DNA from: Datura wrightii
Taxonomy: Eukaryota > Streptophyta > Magnoliopsida > Solanales > Solanaceae
Assembly: GCA_035772735.1 (NCBI GenBank)
Contig: JASDFA010000007.1
Coordinates: 146,939,001-147,003,000 of the forward strand
DNA length: 64,000 nt
Direction of reading: 5' to 3'
The position numbers and the translations under genes are program-made. Each line of letters begins with the position of its first letter. The stretch's first letter is position 1. The notes beneath the pieces are model-generated. The model ran no database searches. It was given only the letters and a program-made list of their open reading frames with translations, and was not told the DNA's origin. Below are positions 1 through 12,477 of the stretch, piece after piece.

Positions 1-1806
1 CAATAAGAAGTCTTAATGTATATGATTTTCATGTTATAACATACAGTTGAATTCTTTCAGTTATATTCAAGTCATGCGTCTATATGTTTAGCTCTTGTTG
101 AGTTATCATTTGAATTTCCTAACTTCAGAGTAGAGATTCTCCCATGTACCAATGTTCCTAATGTCTAAGTAAGTATAAGCACAAGCTATGAAAATGATCA
201 GTTAAGGTTAGAACTTCTAATCCCAGGAAGTCACCTGGAGGTCACTCAGCTAACTAAATACGAGTTTATACGTTATACAGAAGTCTCATACGTTGTATGT
301 CTATAATTCAGCTCTCAGCTCTACGTATATGTTAAGCGTTATGACAAATAACTCCAAGCTCCAAGTTATAAGTCTCATGTTTTCCTGCATATAAGGCAAA
401 TGAATTGAGAACTTTATGTGCTCATCGATGTGATAAGTTTGGCAATGAAATTTCAATGTATAGTTGTCGATACATGTAAAGGAACCACCCTGTGGGCAGT
501 ATATATATGTAGTTCCCAGATGTCAAAGATTTGTATAGAAATGAGAATCTATGTGCTTCTACTCAAGCAATACGTTAAATTGGTAAGACTATCTATAGGA
601 CATTGCTTGTAAGTCTACTAAAATTCTTATGTTGGCTAAACCTCCTGAAGGTCCGTCAAGTCACTGAGTTGACATGTTTGTATATAATTTGACAGCTTTA
701 CGTGATATATATGCATATTTGCTAATTTTACGTGGTATATGTGCTCACTTGCATTTATATGTAATGAAAGAGACCTATTACAGCCACAAATTAAGCATTT
801 GTCATTTCAATGCTACATGTGTTAAATTGACTCAGTATAAGCTTTATCGGCTCCATTAATGATTATGATTGAGAATATTTTTATTTTTACCCCGGTATGG
901 CACACTACCTGGTGATGTTTTTATTTTATCCCGGTATGGCATACCGGCTGGAGATATTTTTATTTTACCCCGATATGGCACACTGGCTGGAGATATTTTT
1001 ATTTTTCCGGTATGATACACCGGCCGAAAATATTTTTATTTTTACCCCGGTATGGTACACCGACTAGAGATATTTTATTTAATTCCAGTATGGTACACCG
1101 GTTGGAGGCATTTTTATATGATTTTTATGGTCGGTTGGCCGCCAATATTACAGTTATAGTTTTTCTTGTGCATTACTTGGTTGCATTTGCACTTCAATAT
1201 TGACTTATTGTCAGGTTTCAGTTTTTAGGATTTCAGGTTGTTACTATTCCTTATTTCTGGCTCAGATATCATTGCTATTACATGTTTACAGTTTCTGCCT
1301 TATATACCAGTACATTTTATTTGTGCTGACGTCCCTTCACCTGGGGACCTGCGTTCGTGCCGCAGGTGCAGGTAGAGGTCGGGATTGCCAGTTGCATTAG
1401 CAGTTCGTGAGATTAGCGGATGTGTTGGCATGCTCCTTTTTTTCTGGAGCTAAGACTAGTTTTGTTTTAGTTAGAGATTTGAGATGCAATTATGGGTAGG
1501 TCGGAGCCCTGTTCCGACCATCAGTCAGTTTACTCTTTAGAGGCTTTGTGGACTTAGTGTGTACAATGGTATTCAGTTTGTGATCTTGTCGGCTTTTTGT
1601 TGTTAGCATACTCATAGCCTTGTTTGCATTTCAGTTGTTTACCATGTATTGTTGAGACATTATACGGCCAGTTTGTGCTCCAGTTGATTGTGACAGGTGG
1701 TCTGGACGGCCTAAGTGTTACAGTTACATATGTCATATAGCCGGCTTCCTAGTCAGTTAGGTATGGGGAGCCAGTCGACCCCTCCCCCCAGTTATGGGGC
1801 GTGACA
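1..1806 (+). mobile_element. Ty3/gypsy-like LTR sequence, 3' end (start outside window or not found)
   Basis: No gene is visible here; the short open frames lack family resemblance. On the plus strand the block ends at 1806 in GGGGCGTGACA, the kind of terminus seen on gypsy LTRs of Solanaceae. Upstream are phrases I recognise from such LTRs (the 'tgacgtccct' stretch near 1330 and the 'agaggctttgtggac' stretch near 1540). The next base starts sequence of an unrelated copia element inside its reverse transcriptase, so this LTR appears to have interrupted that element. The left boundary and target duplication are not visible. It may be a solo LTR or part of a larger element. Family assignment is inferred from remembered LTR style, not from a coding domain. 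Confidence 0.5.
886..1110 (+). repeat. Tandem repeat, ~50 bp unit, about 5 copies
   Basis: A unit built around 'ttttatttta ccccggtatg' followed by a 'gcacaccggctgg'-like half is repeated about five times with point differences, spaced roughly 45-55 bases. It lies inside the LTR-like block and contains no gene. Confidence 0.8.
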
Positions 1807-4800
1807 CTCCATCTCTTAAGGAATTTTCATATATACTTCCTCCAAAAGAACCCCCATAGATGAAAGCATTGTTGACAACAAGCTGGAAAACAGTCCAACA
1901 CTTTTTAACAGCCACAACAAGCAAACATTTGATAATGGACATTTTGACAATAGGGGAGAATGTTTCAGTGTAATCCACCCCCTGTTGCTGACTATTCCCC
2001 TAATAACCAATCTGAACTTATACCTCTCAATTTACCCATGTACCGATTGCTTGATTTTGTAGATCCATTTGGAAGGAATGACCTTTTTACCAGGAGGTAA
2101 AGACACAATATCCCATTTGTGGTTGGCTTCCAAGGCATGAAATTCTTTTAACATAGCATTTTGCCAAGCAAGGTGAGCAGCAACTATGCTGATAATTTTG
2201 AGGTTCAAGCAAGGCAATTTTGGCAGAAGATGAAAAGACTTTAGAATTAGAGACAGAGGAGTAAATATAATCTTCAAGATAGACAGGAGCAGCAACAAAT
2301 CTATTAGACTACCTAGGAGGGCAAGGGACAAGATCAGGGGATAGAACAGCAGGTTCAAGGGATGGATCAAAGTTAAAAGATGGAAAGGGAGAAGAAGGAA
2401 ACAAAGGTAACGGGGCAGGAGAAGCATAAGGGAAAATAGATTTATGAAATATGACATCCCTGGAGAAGAAAATCTTATGAAAGGTGAGAGAAAGCAATTT
2501 GTAAGCCTTCTTACCAGTACAGTACCCAAGAAAAATAAAGGGAAGGGATCTAGATTGAAATTTATCCCTTTTGAGAATGAGGGACCATGGCATAACATAA
2601 ACAACCAAAGGTTTTGAGGTGGTCGCAGAAAGGGACAGTCCCATGGAGAAGCTCAAAAGGAGTCTTGTTATGCAAGAGAGGGGAAGGAAAACAATTGATA
2701 AGAAAGGTTGTAGTCAAGACACATGCCCCAATATTTAACCGGCAACTTAGACTGAAAGTGAAGAGCTTGGGAAGTTTCGAGTAAATATTTATATTTCCTT
2801 TCCACCACCCCTTTTTGTTGAGGAGTGTGTGAGCAAGAAGTTTGATGCAAAATTCCATGAGAGGAGAAAAACTGAGTTGCCTCAGTACTAGAGCCAAGTT
2901 CAAAAGCATTATCAAATTAGACAGTCTGAGTGTTGATATGAAACTGAATTTTGATATAGAAGAAAAAGGCTTTAATCAAGGTGAAAACATTAGATTTGGT
3001 GGAAAAAAGATGGGTCCAAGTACATCTGGTGTAATTATCAATAATAGTTAGGAATTACCTGTGACCATTATATATTTGAGTGTGATAAAGACCCCACAAG
3101 TCTGGATGAATTAGTTGAAAGGGGGTAGCAGAGTGAATGGTGATTTCAGGGAATGATAGCCTTTGCTATCTGGCCATTGAACAAATTGAACAATGAAATG
3201 TCTGTTTAGTGGGTAAAAAGGACTTCAACGTGGGAATTGACCTATTTTGGCAAAGGACATATGACCAAGTCTTTGATGCCAAGAGAAATTAGGACTAACA
3301 ATATTAATAGTAGTATTATCCATAGAAACAACATTGACATTCAAGTAATTGGATAGTAAAGGGTGAGAAGTCACAACAGAAGAAACTTTATTAAAAGTGG
3401 TATGTAAAGGCGATACACTAAAAGATGCAAAGTTATTACAACCAACAGAAGTTACATGCTCAGTACTACCGGAAGAAGTAAAAGGAAGAGAAGAATCAAC
3501 AATAGAAGACATGAAAGGAGAAGAATCAACAGAAACAGGTACAAGAGCTGCAAAAAGGTTAGAACCATTCAGGTGAAGCACACAGAGTCCATTGGAGAGT
3601 TTACCAACTTCCAGTGGCCTCTCCAAAGAATGACCCTGTAAAACACAATAAGTAGCACTAAGATAAGCAATGTGCTGGAATTGAAGAAGAAGTTTGTGGA
3701 GAGAAATGAGATTGTATTGAAAACTAGGAACTGGTAATACATGATGCAGAACTAGGTTAGAATACAAAGGCAAGGAACCAGTACAAGCCACCTTCACTTT
3801 ATATCCATTTGGAAGAGAGATTAGATATGGTGTGTCAAAGGCTTAACATTGATTAAAATGTGTCTGTGAAGAATCGTGTGGTTAGTTGCTCCAGAATCTA
3901 AAATCCAAGAATTATCATACATATGATAAAGATGACAAGCAAAGAAACAACAAATATTGTAAGTAGAGAGGCTGGTCATACCTGCAAGGTTAGCAGATGC
4001 ACAAAACCCAGAATCCTACACTCTGATTTGATGAAGTAAATTCAGGATATGACCATGTTGCTCTTTACTGATTCCATGGAAATTGTCTTCTAAAGCATGA
4101 GATAGAGAAGGAGTGGATGGATTAGCCCGAGGAATAAGTTCCATAGCCTGGACATAGGCAACACTCTTGTTCCCTTTGGTGAACTGAAAATTGGGAGGAT
4201 AACCATGCAATCAGTGGCATTTTTTAATGGGGTGGCCTATTTTCTTGCAATACTTGCAAAAAAGGCCTTGATTCTGGGAAAAGTTGAATTTTCAAGCATT
4301 AAAGTTCACCTTCTGAGGGTAGAATTTGTGGCTTTCAATAGTAGAGAAAGACACAGATTCAGAGGTAAAAGAGGGAAATAAAGCCTGAAGCTCAGATTAT
4401 TATTCATCATGAATCAACATAGAGTAGACAGTCTATATCCGGGAGGGGCTCAATCATCAAGATATTTCTCCTAATTCCAAGCATAAGAGTCATTTAAACC
4501 AGCTAAAAATTGATGAACCCTTTATTCCCCCTCTAATTTAACGCACTCATCCTTACAATCACAATTACAAGGCGGATGCACGAGAAATGGTTAATTCATC
4601 CCACAATTTGTTAAGTCTGTTGAAATAAGACACTATGCTAGAAGAACCCTGAGAAATTGAAGAAATAACTTTCTGGATCTGAAAAACCTTAGAACCACTG
4701 ACTTGTCCATGTCAAGTTTCAATTTTTTTCCATATTTCTCCTACAGTCTCTATATGGATAATAGTATCTGCAATTTCCTTATCTAGACTATTAAGAATCC

Positions 4801-5044
4801 AGGCAATGATCATGTCGTTGCACATAACCCAGGCATTATACAGAGGATTAGTGGCAATATGTTTGACTATTTTACCATCTATAAAACCTAATTTATGCTT
4901 AGCAAATAAGGAAATGAGCATCCCTTTTCTCCAACTACCATACTCAGTCCCATTAAAGGGTAAGGTTATGAGAACCATGAAAGGGTAGCCAGAGTGATGT
5001 AGATATAGAGAGTGAGTGCGAGTGAGTTGACTAGTGGAACTCAT
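1807..5044 (-). pseudogene. Copia gag-pol polyprotein remnant
   Basis: Recognisable pieces in several frames, minus strand: a gag amino-terminal segment with the 'YGSWRKGM' type motif (about 5044-4712); a gag-pre-integrase segment with 'WHQRLGHMS' (about 3300-3225); integrase residues 'TPQQKGVVERKYK' (about 2830-2780); the reverse transcriptase entry 'GKKVIPSKWIYKIK' (about 2100-2050) and 'DYTETFSPIVKMS' (about 1980-1940). Each is separated by stops or frameshifts. There is no full-length frame, so no functional protein is expected. Confidence 0.85.
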
Positions 5045-5311
5045 TGCATATAACAAAACAACAAATAGCAAAGAGAGAAGGAGTCCGAGACAAAAGTTGG
5101 AAAAATTGACATTACCCGTCTTCTTCACAAATCGAAGAAGTAAGAGCCTTGCTCAACAATGACAGAAGCGGAACGAACAATCACGAATCTGCTATAATGA
5201 GTCAGAATCCAAAAAAAATTCCAGATCGTCGAACCTCGCGAACCAAATCAACATAAAAGTTTGAGGGTACCACCGTTTGAACGAGAAGAAGTAGATCTAC
5301 CAGGATCCATT

Positions 5312-5323
5312 GCTCTGATACCA
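5312..5323 (-). other. Primer binding site of the degenerate copia element
   Basis: On the minus strand TGGTATCAGAGC directly follows the LTR end. This sequence is complementary to the 3' end of plant initiator methionine tRNA, the usual copia primer, and fixes the LTR boundary. Confidence 0.85.
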
Positions 5324-5601
5324 TGAAAACTGAATTAAATGTAGGAGAAATGAGAAGAAGATGTATAGAAACCCTAGTTCATACAAGAGTTCAAGAGAGA
5401 GAAAATTGAGGAGAACTCTCATATCTGTGAATATAAAGTTGGTTCTCAAAAACTGAAAAATATTACACATACCTACCTATTAATGCGCAAGTAACTTACA
5501 TTAATTAAGAACTAGGGTCGGATATATAGTGTCCCAAAAATAAAAGAGAAACTAATGTGGGCTAAGGCCAGTCTGTAGTCTGTACAGGTCCAATTTCAAC
5601 A
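5324..5601 (-). repeat. 5' LTR of the degenerate copia element (278 bp)
   Basis: The outer boundary reads TGTTGAAATT and the inner boundary GTTTTCA on the minus strand, giving the TG...CA ends expected of an LTR, with the primer binding site immediately after. The partner LTR is not in the window. Confidence 0.75.
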
Positions 5602-6843
5602 ATCTTTGCTTTGTTGTTCCAGAAAAGTTAAATAACTATAATTACACAGTGCTAGTAAGTAGTTTATTCATATGATCTTTACACTAATTAACAAGGTTTG
5701 CTGCATTTTGATTCATCTGTTTGTTTGTTCCAGAGAAGTTGGATAACTATATGCAACGTGCGTACAATATAACGCAATAGCTTACATGTGTTTTAGCTTC
5801 GAAAACAATGCAACTGACAATCATGTCATTTCACTTGGACATTCATACTGATGTTTGTTGCACAAGTTTTTCTTTGTAGTGTGTTTTTATATACTTTCTT
5901 GAAAAGAGTATTATATAAAACCTACTTGCATATGCAGTTGTGATCTAGCGGTCAATGAAATGGATGAAAGTCATGGGAGTTCAGAGTCTTGAGGCAAAAC
6001 ACTTTAACTGATTTCTTTCCATCTGCATGAACCTTGATAGACAGACTACCTCATGTATGTATATATCGGTGAGATGATGTAGGTGCATACAAGTTGCGGA
6101 ATACCTATTTGGATCATACGCTTACTATTATATTTAAAGTAATAGTTAATAGCGAGAGCATAACTTTTTTTCTTAACTAAGCCCACCATGCAAAAGCCCT
6201 GTTATGAATTTTGCCATAAGTAGGACAGCGATGCTACCCTACAACACTACTGGTAAATCAAAAGTTATATAAAATGTACTGCAAAGTTGTTCTTTCATTT
6301 TTGTGTTCTTGGTCATAAAGGAGTTAAGCAACTAGATACAACAATTTTGTTTATAATCAGAAGCAACCAGATAGAAATTTATAAATCTCATAATGCCAAT
6401 GGCGGCACACATAAATGTCTTACATGTGTTTGCTAATAGACGATTATTTATTTAGTCATTGCTAATAAATAATATTCTTGCTATATTAAATCACTTAATT
6501 ATGATAAATTAATATGATAAAGAATAAAGAATTTTTTGTGATTTTTTTTTGCTATCTCTCTTTCTTGTCTTATATGCTAGGGAACTTTTTTTTTTTTCTT
6601 TTCTTGTATTGAACTGTGCATCATTGAATTTGTAAAGAGTTAATAAAAGGGAGTGATCTCCCGCACATGAGATTTGGACTTGTAAGGTAAAATGGATCGA
6701 TTTGCTTCATGCGCGCGAGATATACTTTAGCTCAAATATAAATTTGGTTTTACAAAAATTATTTTTTGAGATCTTGACCTTTCTTTTCTGTTCAGACCTT
6801 GCCATCCACCTATATATATATAAGGTTGAGATTTCTCTTCTCA
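5602..6843. other. Intergenic, no gene seen
   Basis: AT-rich sequence downstream of the copia LTR. I see no splice-supported coding sequence, RNA gene or clear repeat here. Confidence 0.6.
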
Positions 6844-7103
6844 CACTACTAATAATAGAGATTTTTTTCACTGTAAATCAATGAAAAATTTGTGTTATAA
6901 AACACAATTTTCCCACTCATTTCTCACTAAATCAGTTTACTAGGAAAATCCATGGTGGATGGGAAACAGTTTCTCACTGAAATAGTGGAAAGTTTCACGA
7001 TTTTTCCATGTGAAAACACTATTATTTTTCTTCTCCCATCAATAATCGATGGAAATAGTCACTTAACATTTTTCAATAGGAAAAAAGTAATTTTTTAATA
7101 GTG
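6844..7103. mobile_element. CACTA-type MITE, 260 bp, with TCA target duplication
   Basis: The ends read CACTACTAATAA and TTTTTTAATAGTG, imperfect inverted repeats opening with CACTA. A three-base direct repeat TCA flanks it (6841-6843 and 7104-7106), as expected for the En/Spm (CACTA) superfamily. Two relatives lie in introns of the peroxidase gene at 25.2 and 26.3 kb. No coding capacity. Confidence 0.8.
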
Positions 7104-7668
7104 TCAACTCACCGGAAAAAATTCTCTCTTCTTCTTCTTAGAAGTTCTTTAGGTAATTAATTCTATTTGTGCAAAATACAAACTTCCAATCTCTAATGCA
7201 AGTATTTGGGAGTAATGTAAAACTTTAGAGAGTGAGCTATCTAAATAATTTACATCACTGTCAAATTTAAATCACCTTCAAAGCACCCCTAGTTAGAAAA
7301 TAAAACTAGCTGCACCGAAAGATTAATTATTCTCTTCTAGTCAGGGAAAAGAGACAAAAACTAAAGGTGACAATAACATGTGTTAAAACAGGTTTCATAT
7401 TCCAGTAACTATAGTATAAAAAGATATGGTTATCGAACATTATTGAGGCTAAAGTAAAAGTTACATATAAAATTACAAAACTATTACCATTATTATAAAA
7501 GTAATTATAAAAAGTCAAGCTATTATAAATAAAGAAGCCATTATAAATTAAAGAAGTTTTGAAAATTACGAAGAAAAGTTCAAGCTCGTATTAGTCTTGG
7601 ATTGAGAGAATAAAAATTGAATTAATAAAATTGAATTTTTTGTTATTTTTTTGTAGCTCAGATCTCTA
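7104..7668. other. Intergenic, no gene seen
   Basis: AT-rich spacer between two MITEs. Nothing recognised. Confidence 0.5.
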
Positions 7669-8333
7669 GAGGTGGACATAAATGTCGAATAATTCAAAAA
7701 TCGAATCGGATCGAATTAATTCTGTTTTTTGGTTCGGTCTTTGATATTTCTTTTTTGAAAAGTTTGATGTTCGATATAAGAGCAACGGTTCTTCGATGCA
7801 CCGAAGAATCGAATTTTTATTAGATATATTTTTAAATAAATATTTATATTTAATTTATATGGGCCAAATCATTTTTTAAACCCAACCAATAAGGGCCTTT
7901 GACATTTTAAATTTAATCCAACCCAACACAACAGTTTAACCCAAAGACTAAATGCCTAAATCTCACTTGAGTGTTATTTCTTGTGAAAGAGCATGTTAGG
8001 TGTTAAGAAGATCTAGTAGGTGCTAGTAGCCTAGTAGCTACTTCTGATTATATTTTACTGGTAATGTTTAATATGATGTACTAAGTTATTGATTGTCGTA
8101 GAAGTTATACGAAATAATATTGTTGAATGCATTTATTTTATGTCAAACATTTTGATAATTTTGTTTCTACCGAAAAATTATTTTAGAAACACCAAACCAA
8201 AGTTGAAAAAATTGAACTGAATTAGCTTAGTTCGGTGTACAGTGTACGGTGCATATTTTTTCAAAACCGAAAATCGAAGAACCAAACCGAACTTTAATAA
8301 AACTGAATCAAAGAACCGAACACCCACCCCTAC
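7669..8333. mobile_element. Old hAT-like MITE (~665 bp)
   Basis: Ends TAGAGGTGGACA and a right end whose reverse complement is TAGGGGTGGGTGT form imperfect terminal inverted repeats, followed on both sides by 'GGTTCGGTTTGGTT'-type arms in opposite orientation. I could not find a matching 8 bp target duplication, so the boundaries are approximate. No coding capacity. Confidence 0.5.
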
Positions 8334-10300
8334 TCAAAAGCAGAGCGGTCAATTGGTCATAAATAATTACATTACCAACAAACTTACAGGCATAATAAAT
8401 TTTTTCTATTCTATCAGTATATAAAATTTATAAACTTTAAAAAGAAAAGATTATAAGCCTTTTATAGATAAATTTGAGGTGGAGGCAAGGACGGTGGTAC
8501 GGGTTCGAACGAACTCAATAACTTTTGCTTAAATTCAATATAAGACTAAAAATACCATTAAATATATATAAATATTTAATTATCAATCTAGTAAAATAAT
8601 TTTTAAGTTTAAGATCAATAAACTTTAAATTTTGATTTCGCGAGCGTACAGGAGGCATGGAGTATCTGTCAGACAGACAGAGGAGGTGACATAGACGAGG
8701 AAGGACCATGCCCGTCCCATAGAGTTCATTAGCTGTTGCCTGTTGGTCATGCCATTCAAGTTCTGCATATGACCATGTCGTTGTCGTATAAGTAACATAT
8801 ATATTCCCTATTCAGCGAGTCGAAGTCAGAAATTTCATTAATAATATTCAAAATAATATATATACACGCATGGAAAATATAAACATAGCTAGAAGCTATT
8901 ATTACCAAATAATATTTGACTAAGAAATTGCGTGATGAAGTCCAACTTTAAAAATTAAAATTTCTAACATCTCTTTGCAGGGCATTTATATGCTACAAAG
9001 AGCATAGTGAAGGGTAGTGGCCCATATATTTTTCAACTAAAGGTCCAAATACAAAATCAAGTTGAAACAAATTAACTTTTGTCATAAAAAAATAGAACAC
9101 AAAGTACTAGTCCCCATAATGTGTGTAGTGTCATCCTATTGCAGAATTTATTAAATCCAAGAGGAAAAAGAATAAAATATAACAGAAAAATAGCAGGCAA
9201 GAAAATACAGGGAAAGTTTGGTTTTTATTAGTGGAATTAGGTCCAGCCAATTGGGGTCTGCTAAATAGGATGTCCTTCTATGACATTTACAATAATACAC
9301 ACATGGGACTGTCCACTATATTTCCCAGACCTTTCTTTATTATATATATATATATTCTTCGAGTCAATTTACGTGTATCTCAATTATTGTACGAAATATA
9401 TTATTTTTTACTATTACAAGTAACGGATAAATTTATCAATTAAGACTTGAACAAATAAAAATAAATCATCTAGTATTTTTGCTTCCGTTGAAATTTAGAC
9501 CTGATGTAGTGATGGAGTCAGAAATTCCATCAATGGATTGAAAATATGAAAAATATAAGAAGAAGCTAAAAAGGATTGAACATCTACTATATATACACAT
9601 AAAAATAATTTTAATCATGAATAAACAGTGTATTTTAAGTCAATGAACCCCCTAGGTCTTACCTGGCACCGCTCCTGCTGATGAGACATTATAGTTCTCA
9701 ACTCATTTTATTGACCGCTAGCGACACTCTTAATTCTATATAAAGTATTTAAAATCAATTTTATTTTATAATCGTTCTTATCTACTGACAGTGAAAATAA
9801 TATTTACAAAATCAGGTGATTCAATATTTGCCACTATGACTTTGGTTCAGTGATAAGTTGCGTTATGCATACGTACACAACACATGATCATGTGCTGTTT
9901 AGGCGCACGTCACAATTGCCAACTCTAATACGAATAAAAGTATGATATTTAAATGAAGAATGATAATATTAAGACATGCAGACAAACATTTTACAGCGAC
10001 GTATCGATTGTCCCTTTCGAAGATTTATCAATTATAAAAAAAATGTAAATATTAAAACAGACATAAATTTTTCAGCGACGTATCGATTATCCTCTCGAAC
10101 ATTTCTCACTTATAAAAAAATACATAGGTAAATGTTACATGTAGCTGCAGGGTACACTTGAATGTTTATCTTTTCACTACAACCCAACACATCTACATCA
10201 GGACCTTGTAACTAAATTAATTGTTGTGTTGGATGATGTGACATTTTCAATTGCCAAAAATTGTGAACTTCCTTTAACTACTAGTAGTATGTATTATCTC
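8334..10300. other. Intergenic, no gene seen
   Basis: AT-rich, with short fragments resembling small 'GGTGGAG...GAACCC' MITEs around 8,480 and 9,500-9,690. No coding sequence supported. Confidence 0.5.
9978..10125 (+). repeat. Direct tandem duplication, ~75 bp unit, 2 copies
   Basis: A unit with 'cagcgacgtatcgatt' then 'cc.ttcgaa' and an A-run occurs at about 9,980-10,050 and again at about 10,058-10,125 with scattered changes. It lies 350-500 bases upstream of the secreted peptide gene. Confidence 0.7.
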
Positions 10301-10308
10301 CTCCCCCT

Positions 10309-10316
10309 ATATATTT
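10309..10316 (+). promoter_or_regulatory. Probable TATA box of the secreted peptide gene
   Basis: TATATATT about 160 bases upstream of the ATG at 10470 implies a 5' untranslated region of roughly 125-130 bases. Assigned from position and consensus only. Confidence 0.5.
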
Positions 10317-10469
10317 CACTTCATTCTTGTTCCTTGATCCATTTCCTCCCTAGCTAATACTTTAGATAGTTTATTTCTTGATCCTTTAGCACAAAATAAT
10401 TTCACTCTTTTATCACAACAAACAAAAGTTCCTTTTAACTAGTATTCATTCTTGATTTTCTCTTTTGCC

Positions 10470-11566
10470 ATGGAGATGAAGGCTAGTTTGATCATTTGCA
10501 TTTTCTTGATTTTCCTCCTCATTGCTCCTTGTTCTTCTTCTTCTTCTTCTTCAGGTAATTAATTGTCTTCAAAGGAATCTTCAATCTCTTGTTTATCAAA
10601 TAGTTTGTCTTTTTTCTTAACTTTGGTTGTGTTCGATAGGAAGGAAAATCTTTTTCATAGAAAATAATTTTTTTTAAAAATAAGTAATTTCTTTAAAAAT
10701 TCTTTTTCTATTCGTTAGGCATGTAAAAAATATTATTTTAAAAATATTTATACATATCTAAGACAAAACTATGAGGAGGGTGGATGTGGTGGGTGGTTGT
10801 GAGGGCGGAGAGAAGACAATGCGATTTATTTTTTCTATTTTTATTAGGAAAATCATTTTTTTTTATTTTCAAAAAAATTATTCTTAAAAAAAATATTTTT
10901 CAAAATTTTTGACCAATGGAACATGAGAAAATAGGAAATACATAATACACCTTTAGTGTCACAAACAAAAAATGTGAATTTCTACCAGAAATGTTTTCGT
11001 GAAGCCAAATTTTGATAGATTACATCGGTAATTTGAGTTTTTTTTAGTAGTGTGTGGAAGTTGATTGTGACTAATTATGAAAATGTTTTTCTTTTTTGAT
11101 GACAGGAAAAATGGATTTGTTAAACATGAATTCAGAGATTTATGAAATTGATTATAGAGGTCCAGAAACTCATACTTATATTCCTCCACCAAAAGGATCA
11201 AGGGGAAAACATAACTTTCATCATCATCAAAGTATGTTAAAGCATCATCGCAAATTCAAAGGCTTGCAAGCTAGTAAATTACCTGGAGAAATTAGTGTAA
11301 GAAATTTTAATTTATATATACATCATGAATTATTTACTTTTTTATTAATTCACGTAGAGGCAGATTCATAATTTTAACTAAGTGGTGTTAAATATCACTA
11401 CATTAAAGTATACATAGAGTTCGAATAAAAACTTGTGAATTCGCTTGCGTCTGTTATCTTAAATCTTGTTCCTATGGATTTCTTGTTTTCTTTTTGTTTC
11501 CATTTTTCTTATTCAGTTTCTGATTTAGTATTTCTCTTTTTGTAGGGGAAGAAAATCCATGGATGA
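10470..11566 (+). CDS. Small secreted peptide precursor (98 aa, 3 exons)
   Basis: Exons 10470-10554, 11106-11296 and 11546-11566, all joined by GT...AG introns that keep frame. The product is 98 residues. Residues 1-22 are a strong hydrophobic signal peptide (M-E-M-K then a leucine/isoleucine-rich core) followed by a serine run at 22-28, so it should enter the secretory pathway. Residues 39-57 hold a conserved-looking block, E-I-Y-E-I-D-Y-R-G-P-E-T-H with three prolines at 55-57. The D44-Y45 pair next to acidic residues resembles tyrosine sulfation sites of plant peptide hormones. The rest is basic and histidine-rich, ending in GKKIHG. There are no cysteines in the mature part. I do not recognise a named family; a post-translationally modified signalling peptide is an inference. 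Intron 1 contains a MITE-like insertion. Confidence 0.75.
10622..10935. mobile_element. MITE-like insertion in intron 1 of the peptide gene
   Basis: The left arm (GTGTTCGATAGGAAGGAAAAT) and the right arm (AAAATTTTTGACCAATGGAAC read backwards) form a loose inverted repeat around a G-rich centre (10,770-10,820). The same architecture recurs at 43.6-44.7 kb and 59.9-61.1 kb. Boundaries are approximate. Confidence 0.45.
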
Positions 11567-12316
11567 ATTTGTAAGAAATTTGATGTGTTTTGCTGGCTTT
11601 TTTTTTTTTTTTTTTTTTCCTCTGTTGTTGAGAATTTGGATGAACAATCAAGAAGAGTGTTTCTGCAGTTTGGAGATATATAGAGAATGCTTCTCAGTAT
11701 GTGGAGAGGAATATATGTAATTACATATCAAATGTTCTTTTCTTTCATTTATAATATATATATATCCCCAAAAGTTGTATAAATTAATGAGGCTCCTGAG
11801 ACTTCGATTACTGCTATTTGTATCCATTATTATTATCATTAACCAATGAAATCGTTGAATTCGAAGTATGATTTAAATGATTAACTAATTTATTAATTAC
11901 TTAAACTTCATATAAGTGTTCTAACATAGAGTAGTTGGAAAAATGACGATTATATTATGTCCGAGTTTATAATAACTCACTTATATTTTATAAGCGTTTA
12001 ATGACTCCTTAGATACTTTTTAAAAATATTATTTCTTTAATATATGAACGTTTGTATATATGCGCTGATAGAAAAGCAAAAAGATAAAGGAAATTGATTA
12101 TTATTGCTTATTTACACTCTTCAAATAATTAAAAAAATAAATATCATCTCCTTTACACTTTAATTTTTCTATACTATAAAATTAGGCAAAACTCTTAAAA
12201 TTTAATCTCGTGAATTAACTATATTTTTCCATGATCAAATTATGACTTGTATCATGTTGTATAAATTTCCAAAAGATACTTTTAAAAAATATTGAGGAAT
12301 TACTAAGTTTTCATAA
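11567..12316. other. 3' flank of the peptide gene, no gene seen
   Basis: Likely 3' untranslated region then AT-rich spacer. It includes a long T run near 11,600 and a short TA repeat near 11,755. No other feature supported. Confidence 0.5.
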
Positions 12317-12477
12317 AGGGTTTGTTTGGAAAGTCACTATATAATTGAAATTGGTGTAATTATTAGGGTAGTAATTACACGATCTAGTAATTACACAGTA
12401 TTGTAATTACGATGACCTGTTTGTTTGCCATGTGTAATTACAAGTGTACTGTTTGGTTCCACAAGTGTAATTACACA

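Larger units (their letters stand above)
1807..5601 (-). mobile_element. Degenerate Ty1/copia retrotransposon, truncated in reverse transcriptase
   Basis: Read on the minus strand the order is LTR (5601-5324), primer binding site, gag (about 5044-4712), gag-pre-integrase, integrase (2915-2562), then reverse transcriptase, which breaks off at 1807. Order integrase before reverse transcriptase is diagnostic for Ty1/copia. RNase H and the second LTR are missing from the window; the gypsy-like LTR abuts at the break. All reading frames carry stops and shifts, so the element is dead by itself. Confidence 0.85.

Noticed and set aside
418..1400. Short plus-strand open frames of 61-66 codons
   Set aside because: No domain, no splice context, several begin at non-ATG codons, and they lie in LTR-like DNA.
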